Source of the DNA: an uncultured Lachnospiraceae bacterium
GTDB taxonomy: Bacteria; Bacillota; Clostridia; Lachnospirales; Lachnospiraceae
Assembly (NCBI GenBank): GCA_934394615.1
Contig: CAKRRJ010000012.1
Location: 1-39,472, forward strand
DNA: 39,472 bases
Direction: 5' to 3'
The notes below the pieces were generated by a model. It had not been told where the DNA came from. It worked only from the letters and a program-made list of their open reading frames with translations, and did no database searches. This document shows, one piece after another, positions 23,583 through 31,902 of the stretch (position 1 is the first letter of the stretch; every line of letters starts with the position of its first letter). Made by a program: the position numbers and the translations under genes.

Positions 23583-25154
23583 CTAAAAACCTCCTCCACA
23601 ACAGCCCATACCCGAACTTCCAAAGCTTCCAGCTCCGGTATCCGGCTGCGCGTCAGAAGCTTCCGGTGCCTCACCGATTCCATCTGTCACGAAAATATTA
23701 CCACGGATCATGCCCATCCAGCAAGTGTAGGGAATGGTTCCCGTCTTTTCCGGGGTGAATTCAATGATATTTTCGCCCTCAGAAAACGTGTGGGTGATTC
23801 CATAGGCGTTGAGCAGCATACGGTAATTGCAGCCGTTTAAGGCTCCCTTCGGTACCTGGATGATCCAACGGACCGGAATTCCGGCTGTCACGGTGATGTT
23901 AGGGTAACGGCCACCGGTGAGTGTACTCTCAATAACCTGAACGCCTTCCTCAACCGTCACACCGGAGTCCTTTGTTCCTGAACCATTTGTGCCCGGGTCA
24001 GCCGCTCCGGAGTTCTGCCCTTCTGTTTTCTGCTGATCTGAGCCCTGTACTCCAGCTCCCTGCACCTTTGTCCCGCTCTCTCCAAACGCCGCATATACCT
24101 GCTGCCCCGCCGTGTTCCATTTCATTCCGCTGTAAAAAAGTCCGGACAGATTGCCGCCCTGGGACAGCATCGCAAGTCCCAGCACAACCACCAGAACCGC
24201 GCCGGTCTCCATCACCTTTGCAGAAAAGCGCTTTCCCAGCATAGCCACAAAGGAACCGAGTCCCAGCATCAGCGGCACCGTGCCCAGGCTGAATGCCAGC
24301 ATGGACAGTGCTCCGGCAACCGGATTTGCCGATGCCAGCGCCACAATCTGCATGGACTGGAGCGGCCCACATGGCATCAGGCCATTTAACAGGCCGATCA
24401 CAAATGGCTGGCTGCTCTTTGCCTTTTTCTGATTCACATTTTTAACCAGAAACCGCGGAAGCTGCAGCTGAAACCGCCGCAGCCACGGAAAGATTCCCAG
24501 CATGTTGATTCCCATGATCACCATGAACACACCGGCAATCATCTTTAAGATTCCCTGGAAAAACGGAGAAATTCCTGCACCAGTAGTTTCTCCGACCAGC
24601 ATTCCCACAAGTCCCAGCAAAAATCCGATTCCCGTGTAGGAAATCACACGGCCAAGGTTATACAAAACAGCAGACCGGAATGCTCCGAACCTGCTGTCCT
24701 CGTTTTCGGCGCTCTTTGGAATGCACTGGGACAGATTGATGCCGCCGCACATGGCAATGCAGTGCACCGATGTGAGGATTCCAATGAGAAACAGCATCCC
24801 GTATCCCATTCCGGTATCTGCAAGTTCACTGGGAACCAGCAAATTCAGAATGTCAGAATGCTGCAGCATCCGGTAAAGGAAAAAGATCAGGATCAGAATG
24901 GTCGCTGTCCTTCCGAAATCCGTTTTTCTGACAGCCGGTTCCAATAAGACCTCATACCCTGCCCTGCGGATTACCTGCTGGAGTTCTTCCAGCGTCACCC
25001 ACTCCGGATCAAAGGCAATGTCTGCCATTCCCTTCTGATAACTGACCTTCGCGCTCTCAACGCCCGGTGTCTTTTTTAACGCCTCTTCTATTTTATTCTG
25101 GCAGTTTACGCACGTCATCCCGCCAATGTAAAGTCTTTTTCTGCTGATATTCAC
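23583..25154 (-). CDS. Copper-handling fusion: HMA domain, TauE/SafE-DsbD-like membrane domain, cupredoxin-like domain
   Basis: 523 residues from a GTG start with AGGAGG ten bases upstream. Residues 1-70 are a heavy-metal-associated domain with GGMTCVNCQN (C15, C18). A membrane part of the sulfite exporter TauE/SafE (DsbD-like) family follows, with MCGGINLSQCIP and GLLNGLMPCGPLQSMQIVAL. A spacer rich in G, S, Q and T precedes a C-terminal cupredoxin-like domain (VTAGIPVRWIIQVPKGALNG, THTFSEGENIIEF, IPYTCWMGMIRG with C478, M480 and M482). The end, GMGCCGGGF, is a further cysteine pair. All three domains bind or move Cu(I) in known proteins. A two-component system lies 64 bases downstream on the same strand. 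Confidence 0.9.
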   Translation of the reverse strand: MNISRKRLYIGGMTCVNCQNKIEEALKKTPGVESAKVSYQKGMADIAFDPEWVTLEELQQVIRRAGYEVLLEPAVRKTDFGRTATILILIFFLYRMLQHSDILNLLVPSELADTGMGYGMLFLIGILTSVHCIAMCGGINLSQCIPKSAENEDSRFGAFRSAVLYNLGRVISYTGIGFLLGLVGMLVGETTGAGISPFFQGILKMIAGVFMVIMGINMLGIFPWLRRFQLQLPRFLVKNVNQKKAKSSQPFVIGLLNGLMPCGPLQSMQIVALASANPVAGALSMLAFSLGTVPLMLGLGSFVAMLGKRFSAKVMETGAVLVVVLGLAMLSQGGNLSGLFYSGMKWNTAGQQVYAAFGESGTKVQGAGVQGSDQQKTEGQNSGAADPGTNGSGTKDSGVTVEEGVQVIESTLTGGRYPNITVTAGIPVRWIIQVPKGALNGCNYRMLLNAYGITHTFSEGENIIEFTPEKTGTIPYTCWMGMIRGNIFVTDGIGEAPEASDAQPDTGAGSFGSSGMGCCGGGF

Positions 25155-25213
25155 GTCTTTCGCACCTCCTGGCGTGAATCTTAACAGAAAGATGTGTGAT
25201 TTTTATGTGGATT

Positions 25214-25792
25214 TTAACTGTTTTTCTTCATCTTTTCCACAAGTTTTCCATATACGCGCTCCACAAACCAGGGTTCTGTGGATTTTTTCAGAGCTTCTTC
25301 CAGCGTAAACCAGGCCACGCCGCTGTTCTCATCTTCCTTCACCGAAACGTGCTCTTCTGAATCTGCTTCCAGCAGATAGGTAACGTTTAAATGAAGATGG
25401 CTGGATACATAGCTTCCCCGCTTTACATGGCCGTCTACCGTCAGAGACTCCAGCGAAAAGATTTCCTCTGATACCGGGCGCACATTGGAAATCCCGGCCT
25501 CTTCCTTCACTTCCCGGATTGCCACCGCCAACAGATCCGTCTCCCCGTCTGCATGTCCGCCCAGCCAGGACCAGGAATTATAAATATTATGATACACCAT
25601 GAGCACCTTGCTACGGTCCTTGTTCACCACCCAGGCCGAGGCCGTCATATGCGCTACGGTATTATCCCTGGAAAACGCATTCTCCTGGGTCTTGATCCAG
25701 TTCAGGATCAGCGCTTTATCCATTTTCTCCTGCTCATTGAAAGGCTGGTATGCCTTTATGGTCTCCATCAGTTCCTGTCGGTTCATTCCCAT
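25214..25792 (-). CDS. Nudix hydrolase
   Basis: 192 residues from MGMNRQELMETIKAYQPFNE, with AAGGAG nine bases upstream. An ATG 26 codons earlier lacks a ribosome site. The Nudix box is complete at about residues 79-101 (GHADGETDLLAVAIREVKEE then AGI). Nudix enzymes cleave nucleoside diphosphates linked to other groups; the substrate is not predictable here. It follows the GNAT gene on the same strand. Confidence 0.9.
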   Translation of the reverse strand: MGMNRQELMETIKAYQPFNEQEKMDKALILNWIKTQENAFSRDNTVAHMTASAWVVNKDRSKVLMVYHNIYNSWSWLGGHADGETDLLAVAIREVKEEAGISNVRPVSEEIFSLESLTVDGHVKRGSYVSSHLHLNVTYLLEADSEEHVSVKEDENSGVAWFTLEEALKKSTEPWFVERVYGKLVEKMKKNS

Positions 25793-25871
25793 TCTGGTAC
25801 ACTCCTTTGTCATTTGTCCGCCTGCTGCCAAACGGCTGTCTTTTTTGCCAGATTTCCCGAACTTCTTCATT

Positions 25872-26309
25872 TTAAAGCTTCAGCTGCATCTTGATATGTG
25901 GAATTCCATCTTCCAGAAATTCTTCCGAAATCTGTTCAAATCCCAGTTTTTCATAGAGACTCCGGGCATAGGTCTGCGCCTCGATGGTAATTGTTTCCGC
26001 AGAGAACCGGCTTTTTGCCACCTGAATTGCTGCTTTCACGATCTCACTTCCCAGTCCGCACCTGCGCTTCACAGCAATCACTCTCCCGATTGCCGCTTCC
26101 GGGAACACTTCCCCCGGCGGGAGCACACGGGCATACGCCTGTATTCCTTTCTCATCCTGCAGCCAGATATGGTACGCCACCTGATCTGCATGGTCAACCT
26201 CCTGATAAGGGCAGTTCTGCTCCACGACAAAAACCGCGACCCTCAGTTTATAAATCTCATACAATTCTTCTGTGCTCAACTCTGAAAAATGCCGTATTAT
26301 CAGCTCCAT
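25872..26309 (-). CDS. GNAT-family N-acetyltransferase, ElaA-like
   Basis: 145 residues. The N-terminus ELYEIYKLRVAVFVVEQNCP followed by YQEVDHAD is typical of ElaA-type GNAT proteins. The acetyl-CoA site is AIGRVIAVKRRCGLGSEIVK, and the end FLEDGIPHIKMQLKL also fits ElaA. The natural substrate of this group is not established. It lies just before the Nudix gene and may share its message. Confidence 0.88.
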   Translation of the reverse strand: MELIIRHFSELSTEELYEIYKLRVAVFVVEQNCPYQEVDHADQVAYHIWLQDEKGIQAYARVLPPGEVFPEAAIGRVIAVKRRCGLGSEIVKAAIQVAKSRFSAETITIEAQTYARSLYEKLGFEQISEEFLEDGIPHIKMQLKL

Positions 26310-26390
26310 GTTATTCTGAATCTTTCTTTTTTGTAAATATTTTTCTATTTTTTTATATCATGTCATTGCTGAACGTTCCTATATTGATCG

Positions 26391-26945
26391 TCACTGCATC
26401 ACCTGCAAGCATTCTGACTGTTTCTGGGCATTCTGATTCTGCTGATATTCACGGGATAAACAATCCCACTCATCAATTAAAATGACAAACGCACATTTCG
26501 TTTTCGCGTAAATGTCTTTCATTACCTGAATCAGATTGTTTTCATCACGAAAACGGACATCCGTAAAATGATCCATCAGATCAAACACCAGATATTTTTG
26601 CAGCATGGCCAGCATTTCATCCATGCTGTTTGTCATACTTAAAAATTCCTGCATATTCACCTTGATCACATCATACTGATTCCGGTGCTTCTGATAAGAG
26701 ATGGCCTTACCGATATTCAATGAATCAAACAGTTCAGCTGAATCTTCCCCTCGATCATAATATGCGGCCAGCATGTCTGCAGCCATAGACTTTCCAAAGC
26801 GCCTTGGACGGCTGACGCAGAGGAATTTCTGGCGTGTATTGAGAGCCGCATTGGTTTTTTCAATCAACCCGGTCTTATCCACATAAATCTCTGAATTTAG
26901 GCTTTCCCGAAAACCTTTATTTCCTGGATTCAGATAACTTCCCAT
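26391..26945 (-). pseudogene. AAA-ATPase-like (PF09820 type) protein, C-terminally truncated
   Basis: GGGAGG precedes the start MGSYLNPGNKGFRESLNSEI. The family hallmarks follow: YVDKTGLIEKTNAAL, a P-loop variant SRPRRFGKSMAADMLAAYYD, and the Walker B-like FVILIDEWDCLSREY. Members of this family run to 500 residues or more and end in a nuclease-like domain. Here the frame stops after 184 residues with an unrelated-looking tail (QQNQNAQKQSECLQVMQ). The catalytic rest is absent, so this is a deletion product. Confidence 0.8.
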
Positions 26946-27091
26946 GCACATTCCTCCCATCAGAAAGACATTCTTCTGTTCATTATACTTGATTGCATTT
27001 ATAATCACAAGATATAAGTCTGCCTGCTGTCATATCCATCCTTCGATCTACCGCCTCGATTCCCTGTTTTTGATTTCTTTTCTGCGTCTTT

Positions 27092-28066
27092 TTATTCTTC
27101 CTCCGGATATTTCAGTCCCCATTCTTTTCGAAATTCCGTCATCAGATCCATAACATCTTTTGTATAAGACAGGCACATACAATCCGCATCTCCGCCGATT
27201 GCCCGCTCCATATCTGCAAGTTCATATGCCAGCGCGTCGGCATGCTCTCCGGCTTTCACCACTTCTTTTTCTCCAGACTCTGTGTAGGTGAGCACGGCTT
27301 CCCAGGCTCTCGGATATTCCATAATTTCAATGTAACCTTTCTCACAGGACACCATGCCCCGTTTCGGCTGTTTGGAGTGCAGGGAAAGCATAACAGAGGC
27401 CATCTGTCCGTCCGGATTTGTGAGAAGCAGACCGGCCTGCTCATCCACTCCAGTGGGTGCCGGTTTCATCTGCGACAAAATCTGATCTGGTTTGGAACTC
27501 ATAAAATAACGGATGAAGGAAAGCGCGTAAACTCCAATATCCAGCATGGCACCACCCGCCAGCTTCCGGTTAAAAAAGCGGTTATTCATATCATAGTCCT
27601 TGAAACTTCCGAAATTCATGGTGATCAAATTCACTTTGCCCAGTTTTCCGGAATCGAGAATCTCCCGAAGTTTTTTATACAGCGGCATATGGTAAATGGT
27701 CATAGCCTCTCCAACTACAACTCCATGTTCCTTTGCAAACGCAATCGCTTCCTCCAGTTCACTGCTGTTTAAGGTAATGGATTTCTCCACCAGCACATGC
27801 TTTCCATTCCGGATTGCCTGCTTCATAAATTCGATGTGGGTATTGTGGGGCGTTGTGATATAGATGACATCAATATCCGGATCGGTAAACATCTCATGAA
27901 AATCATCATATACCTTTTCAATCCCGTATTTTTCCGCAAAAGCAACTGCTTTAGCCTGCGTCCGATTCCCCACTGCGCTGATATTCCGGCCATTCTTCTT
28001 CAATGCAGCCGCCATCTCATTGGCAATTACGCCGGTTCCAAGAACCGCCCATCTGATCTCTCTCAT
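27092..28066 (-). CDS. Gfo/Idh/MocA-family oxidoreductase
   Basis: 324 residues from MREIRWAVLGTGVIANEMAA; GAGGGAG precedes this ATG. The Rossmann NAD(P)-binding site is LGTGVIANEMAAALK. The family motif EKP appears as LVEKSITL (EKS), and the second domain shows GAMLDIGVYALSFIRYF. These enzymes oxidise or reduce sugars, cyclitols or similar alcohols with NAD(P). The protein resembles the group annotated as dihydrodiol or scyllo-inositol dehydrogenases, but the substrate is open. No sugar genes are next to it. Confidence 0.88.
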   Translation of the reverse strand: MREIRWAVLGTGVIANEMAAALKKNGRNISAVGNRTQAKAVAFAEKYGIEKVYDDFHEMFTDPDIDVIYITTPHNTHIEFMKQAIRNGKHVLVEKSITLNSSELEEAIAFAKEHGVVVGEAMTIYHMPLYKKLREILDSGKLGKVNLITMNFGSFKDYDMNNRFFNRKLAGGAMLDIGVYALSFIRYFMSSKPDQILSQMKPAPTGVDEQAGLLLTNPDGQMASVMLSLHSKQPKRGMVSCEKGYIEIMEYPRAWEAVLTYTESGEKEVVKAGEHADALAYELADMERAIGGDADCMCLSYTKDVMDLMTEFRKEWGLKYPEEE

Positions 28067-28199
28067 GTTCAATCTCCCTCACATTCCTGCTTCACTTCAA
28101 ACAATTTATACTCCGTCCAGCCAGGATTTGCCTAATCCATTGCTTTTGCCCGAACAAATCTGCTTCGTTCTAATCATATACATTCATGTATAAATCACG

Positions 28200-28345
28200 C
28201 TCCGCTCCTGCGTCAACCGCTGTCAGTCCTGCATAATGTGTAACTGACACTCCAACGGCTAAAGCTCGTTGGGATTCTTATATACATAAACTTCCAAATA
28301 TACTCGAAAGTATATAAGACTGGTTTATTTCTATAAGACTTTCAT
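28200..28345. other. Intergenic region with small palindromes
   Basis: The 291 bases between the oxidoreductase and the ATC hydrolase contain no supported gene. Palindromes seen are CCAACG/CGTTGG at about 28252-28274, TCTTATATAC/GTATATAAGA at about 28277-28319, and within it ATATACT/AGTATAT with loop CGAA. They may be transcription signals for the ATC hydrolase or oxidoreductase; no T-run fits a clear terminator. Confidence 0.45.
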
Positions 28346-28357
28346 TGCCAATTGCTC

Positions 28358-28942
28358 CTATTTTTTATAAAAATGAAAATCGCAGCAATCTCCACCATAA
28401 CCCAGAGTCTTTGTGCGAGAAAAACCTAATTTTTTCAGTCCTCCATAGGTCGCATTGTCCACATCACAGAACAGCCGACACAACTCCGGGCATCCGCTTT
28501 CCACGCAGGCCGTGTGCCAGAGACATTTTTTCATGGTCACATCGAAGGAATTCCGGTCATGTTTTTGAACGCTTTCCCATAAATCCGTAGTGCGTACAAC
28601 ACGCAGAAAAATCCTGCTGTACAGGAAATAAAATCCCGGTATCCATTCCATTTTTTCTGTGGAAGCATGCTTCTTTGCACCAACAATATCCAGCATGTAT
28701 CTTCTCATGCATGCCTCTAAATCTTCTCCGGAAAGACCTGTTTCCGGCAGGATCTGGTACATGGCTATGCGGGGAAGGATGGTCTGAATCAGCGTTTTTC
28801 TCTGGTTCTCAGACTTATTTTCAATTTTTTCAATCAGCACGTCCAGTGTTTTTTCCTGCTGTTCAAACAGTGCGTTTCCACGTTCTTTTCCAAATGTTTC
28901 CACCAAAAATTCCTTGATTTCTTTTTGCTGTGCGATTTTCAT
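28358..28942 (-). CDS. L-2-amino-thiazoline-4-carboxylic acid hydrolase family protein
   Basis: 194 residues. The C-terminal half has the features of this family: CLWHTACVESGCPELCRLFC, then DVDNATYGGLKKLGFSRTKT and LGYGGDCCDFHFYKK. Several conserved cysteines and the DCCDFHF end support the call. The name comes from a Pseudomonas enzyme that opens the thiazoline ring on the way to L-cysteine. Most relatives in gut Clostridia have unproven activity, so the name marks family only. Confidence 0.85.
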   Translation of the reverse strand: MKIAQQKEIKEFLVETFGKERGNALFEQQEKTLDVLIEKIENKSENQRKTLIQTILPRIAMYQILPETGLSGEDLEACMRRYMLDIVGAKKHASTEKMEWIPGFYFLYSRIFLRVVRTTDLWESVQKHDRNSFDVTMKKCLWHTACVESGCPELCRLFCDVDNATYGGLKKLGFSRTKTLGYGGDCCDFHFYKK

Positions 28943-28995
28943 TGTCGTAACACCTCTTTATCCGCCCGTTCATCCGATCAATCTCAGAATTTCCG

Positions 28996-29679
28996 CTATA
29001 TCAGATTATAAATCTCATGCAAATCTGTAATCTCATAATCTATCCGCACACCGTTTTTCGGCTGCTTATGCTCCGGATTGTACCAGCAGGTGATAATTCC
29101 GGCATTGTTGCCGCCCAGAATATCACTGGACAGGGAATCTCCCACAATCATGACCTGTGTTTTGTCCGTCAGACCCGTCTGTGCAAATACCTGTTCAAAG
29201 AAATGAACATCTGGTTTCTCCACACCAAGCTGTTCTGAAAGGAAACTACCATCCATGAGTTCTCCCAGCCCGGAACGTCTTAATTTTTTCGTCTGGGCAG
29301 TAATGGTTCCATTGGAAACCACATACTGCTTTACTTTTCCGCGAAAAGATTTCACAATTTCATAGCTGTCATCATAGAAAACAATTGTATCCCCAAGACT
29401 TGTCTGGTAGCGTTCATTAAATTCCGGCGCAGCGGAAACATCCAGTCCTTCTTCCGCAAAGAAATCCCGGAATCTGCCCTCCAGAACTTCCTGCCTGGTG
29501 ACTTCTTTCCGTTCCAGCCGCTCCCAGTAATTTTTATTGATCCGGGAGTAACGTTTCAGCATTTCATCCGTGCATACTCCAAATCCAAACTCCTGAAACA
29601 ATCCCCGGATTGCTGCTTTTTCTGCTGCCTCAAAATTCAGCAATGTTCCATCCACATCCCACAAAATCGTTGTTATCAT
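28996..29679 (-). CDS. HAD-superfamily hydrolase, YjjG-like nucleotidase
   Basis: 227 residues. HAD motif I is LWDVDGTLLNFE with D8 and D10, motif II is VVSNGTITAQTKK, and motifs III/IV are GVEKPDVHFFEQVF and VMIVGDSLSSDILGGNNAGI. The helical cap insert lies between residues 15 and 100. It most resembles YjjG-type 5'-nucleotidases, which dephosphorylate non-canonical pyrimidine nucleotides. Its start lies 11 bases beyond the stop of the ACT remnant. Confidence 0.88.
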   Translation of the reverse strand: MITTILWDVDGTLLNFEAAEKAAIRGLFQEFGFGVCTDEMLKRYSRINKNYWERLERKEVTRQEVLEGRFRDFFAEEGLDVSAAPEFNERYQTSLGDTIVFYDDSYEIVKSFRGKVKQYVVSNGTITAQTKKLRRSGLGELMDGSFLSEQLGVEKPDVHFFEQVFAQTGLTDKTQVMIVGDSLSSDILGGNNAGIITCWYNPEHKQPKNGVRIDYEITDLHEIYNLI

Positions 29680-29690
29680 AATCTGTCTGT

Positions 29691-29954
29691 TTATCCCTCC
29701 ACTTCGTATCCGGCGCCGGAAAGAATTTCCAGAGCCTTCTGATAATTTTCTTTTTTCAGAAACACGTAGTCCGTATTATAAGTAGAAACCGCGAAAATGG
29801 AAATCCCATGTTCTGCCAGAATTCCCGCAATCTCTGCCAGAATCCCAACCAGGGAAAAATCGAGAACGCCCTGGATGCGAAACCCGTTCCAGCCGTCATC
29901 CCGCTCTGTCGTGTTGGACGGGACCTGGCTTGTCGGGCAGACCAGAGAATGTTC
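29691..29954 (-). pseudogene. ACT-domain protein remnant, N-terminus missing
   Basis: An open frame without its own start reads EHSLVCPTSQVPSNTTERDD, GWNGFRIQGVLDFSLVGILA, EIAGILAEHGISIFAVSTYN, TDYVFLKKENYQKALEILSG and ends AGYEVEG, TAA. This is the C-terminal two thirds of a small ACT-domain regulatory protein. Immediately upstream, in another frame, lies a GNAT tail, so a deletion joined the two. Confidence 0.75.
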
Positions 29955-29958
29955 ATTT

Positions 29959-30097
29959 CTAAAAATCAGCCAAGACGTTTTCCCGTCTCATGCCATAGTA
30001 TAGGCCGTCCTGACAGTGACCGGCTGCCTCATAACCCATAGCTTCATAATACTCGTTTCATGCCGGATTGTCCACCGCACAATCCAGCCGGATTCCT
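29959..30097 (-). pseudogene. GNAT acetyltransferase tail with an in-frame TGA
   Basis: In the frame shifted from the end of the acetyltransferase gene the sequence reads GIRLDCAVDNPA, a TGA codon (30058-30060), then NEYYEAMGYEAAGHCQDGLY and YGMRRENVLADF, TAG. This is the usual C-terminal end of a GNAT protein, in which the TGA position is expected to be Trp (TGG). The first part overlaps, in another frame, the altered end of the maltose-acetyltransferase-like gene. Confidence 0.65.
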
Positions 30098-30679
30098 GTC
30101 CCAGCAACGCTTCCTATCCTCCTCTGTAATCTTTCGGATTACCTTGCATGGATTTCCTACTGCCACGGAGTTATCCGGAATGTCTTTTACCACTACACTT
30201 CCGCCTCCGATCACCACATTGTTTCCAATGGTAACACCTGGCATAACGTGGACGCCGCCTCCAATCCAGACATTATCTCCAACGGTAATCGGGTAAGCGT
30301 ACTCCAGTCCCTGGCTGCGGCGCTCCGCATCGATTGGATGGCCTGCCGTGTAGAATCCACAGTTCGGCGCAATAAATACATTGTCACCAAATGTCACCTT
30401 TGCTGGATCCAGAATCACCAGGTTGTGGTTTACGAAGAAATTCTCACCAATCTCGATATTGTAGCTGTAGTCACACCAGAACGGCTGCATGATGGTGAAA
30501 TTCTCTTTTGTTTTTCCGAGCAGCTTCCGCATGACCGCCTTCTGCCCCTGTTCGTCTGACGGGCGAAACTGGTTGTACTCATAACATAAATCCTTCGCCT
30601 GATTTCTCTCCTGCAAAAGTTCTTTATCATAGTTCGCATCGTACATCATCTGCTTTAACATCTTTTCTTTTTCTGTCAT
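30044..30679 (-). CDS. Maltose/galactoside O-acetyltransferase family protein with foreign C-terminus
   Basis: 211 residues from MTEKEKMLKQMMYDANYDKE, AAGGAG eight bases upstream. The N-terminal helical part is the maltose-acetyltransferase domain, and the rest is a left-handed beta helix of hexapeptide repeats with the catalytic His in FYTAGHPIDAERR. The repeat end (IPDNSVAVGNPCKVIRKITE) is intact. The last 20 or so residues (RNPAGLCGGQSGMKRVL) are out-of-frame GNAT sequence, so the original tail was replaced at a deletion joint. The catalytic fold should survive. It acetylates sugars from acetyl-CoA; the acceptor is unknown. Confidence 0.85.
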   Translation of the reverse strand: MTEKEKMLKQMMYDANYDKELLQERNQAKDLCYEYNQFRPSDEQGQKAVMRKLLGKTKENFTIMQPFWCDYSYNIEIGENFFVNHNLVILDPAKVTFGDNVFIAPNCGFYTAGHPIDAERRSQGLEYAYPITVGDNVWIGGGVHVMPGVTIGNNVVIGGGSVVVKDIPDNSVAVGNPCKVIRKITEEDRKRCWDRNPAGLCGGQSGMKRVL

Positions 30680-30709
30680 AATTCCTGCTCCTTCATCGCA
30701 AATAACCAT

Positions 30710-30738
30710 TTGCATCCTAGTAAAAAACATTCTATAAT
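30710..30738 (+). promoter_or_regulatory. Promoter of the aldolase/lyase gene
   Basis: TTGCAT (30710-30715) and TATAAT (30733-30738) with a 17-base spacer, 52 bases before the start codon. Confidence 0.75.
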
Positions 30739-30790
30739 GACCCCTATGACAAGTCAATCACAAATACTCAACCAGAAAGGAACACATACC

Positions 30791-31840
30791 ATGGAACACC
30801 ATTTATCTTTTTCCTGTGACTATATGGAGGGGGCGCATCCGCAGATTCTCCAACGTCTGATAGAAACCAACCTTGTACAGACTCCTGGCTATGGTCTGGA
30901 CAGCTACTGCGCATCCGCCAAAGAAAAAATCCGCACTGCCTGCCAGGCACCGGACGCGGACATCTTCTTTTTAACCGGTGGGACCCAGACCAACGCTACG
31001 GTGATCGATGCCGTATTAAAAAGCTATCAGGGTGTCATTGCGGCGGACACCGGACACATCAGCGTACATGAAGCCGGAGCCATTGAGCTTGGCGGCCACA
31101 AGGTTCTGACGCTGCCGCACCAGAACGGAAAAATCAGCGCCAGCCAGATCCGGACACTGCTGGAAACCTACCAGAATGATGCCAACCACGACCACATGGT
31201 TATGCCCGGCATGGTCTATCTCTCCCACCCGACCGAATACGGAACTCTGTATTCCAAAAAAGAGCTGACCGAAATCAGCTCCTTATGCCGGGAATATCAC
31301 ATCCCGCTCTATGTGGACGGCGCACGCCTGGCCTATGCCCTGGCCTGTCCGCAAAATGACCTGACCCTGGCAGACCTCGCCGCGCTCTGCGATGTCTTTT
31401 ATATTGGCGGCACAAAATGCGGCGCGCTTTTTGGGGAGGCCATCGTGGTTCCAAAACCAGACTTTATCCCGCACTTTTTCACCATCATCAAGCAGCACGG
31501 TGCCTTATTCGCCAAGGGACGTCTGCTGGGTCTCCAGTTTGACACCCTGTTCACGGATCATCTGTATGAGAAAATCGGGCGCTCCGCGATTCAGACCGCG
31601 AATCAGATCCGGCAGGCGCTCATCCAGAATGGCTACCAGCTTTGCTTCGGGTCTCCCACCAACCAGATTTTCTGCGTGATGGAGAATTCCGTCCTGAAAC
31701 AGCTGGCTGCGCAGGTGGAATTTGGCTTCTGGGAAGCATACGATGATTCCCACACCATTATCCGCTTTGCCACCAGCTGGGCCACCACGCCGGAACAGGT
31801 AGAAACACTATGTCATCTGCTGGCTGCTCAGCATGCCTGA
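30791..31840 (+). CDS. PLP-dependent beta-eliminating lyase, low-specificity L-threonine aldolase type
   Basis: 349 residues from MEHHLSFSCDYMEGAHPQIL; AAAGGA precedes the ATG. Fold-type I motifs are present: cofactor-binding LTGGTQTNATVIDAV, D176 in YVDGARLAYAL, and the Schiff-base lysine K209 in YIGGTKCGALFGE. This matches the threonine-aldolase/beta-eliminating-lyase family, which cleaves L-threonine or L-allo-threonine to glycine and acetaldehyde. An exact substrate cannot be read. Single plus-strand gene that converges on a MATE gene. Confidence 0.9.
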   Translation: MEHHLSFSCDYMEGAHPQILQRLIETNLVQTPGYGLDSYCASAKEKIRTACQAPDADIFFLTGGTQTNATVIDAVLKSYQGVIAADTGHISVHEAGAIELGGHKVLTLPHQNGKISASQIRTLLETYQNDANHDHMVMPGMVYLSHPTEYGTLYSKKELTEISSLCREYHIPLYVDGARLAYALACPQNDLTLADLAALCDVFYIGGTKCGALFGEAIVVPKPDFIPHFFTIIKQHGALFAKGRLLGLQFDTLFTDHLYEKIGRSAIQTANQIRQALIQNGYQLCFGSPTNQIFCVMENSVLKQLAAQVEFGFWEAYDDSHTIIRFATSWATTPEQVETLCHLLAAQHA

Positions 31841-31902
31841 CGCAGTGTTCCGACCATGTTTTCGTACGGCCTGCATAGTAAACACGCAGACTTGCCGAAC
31901 CA

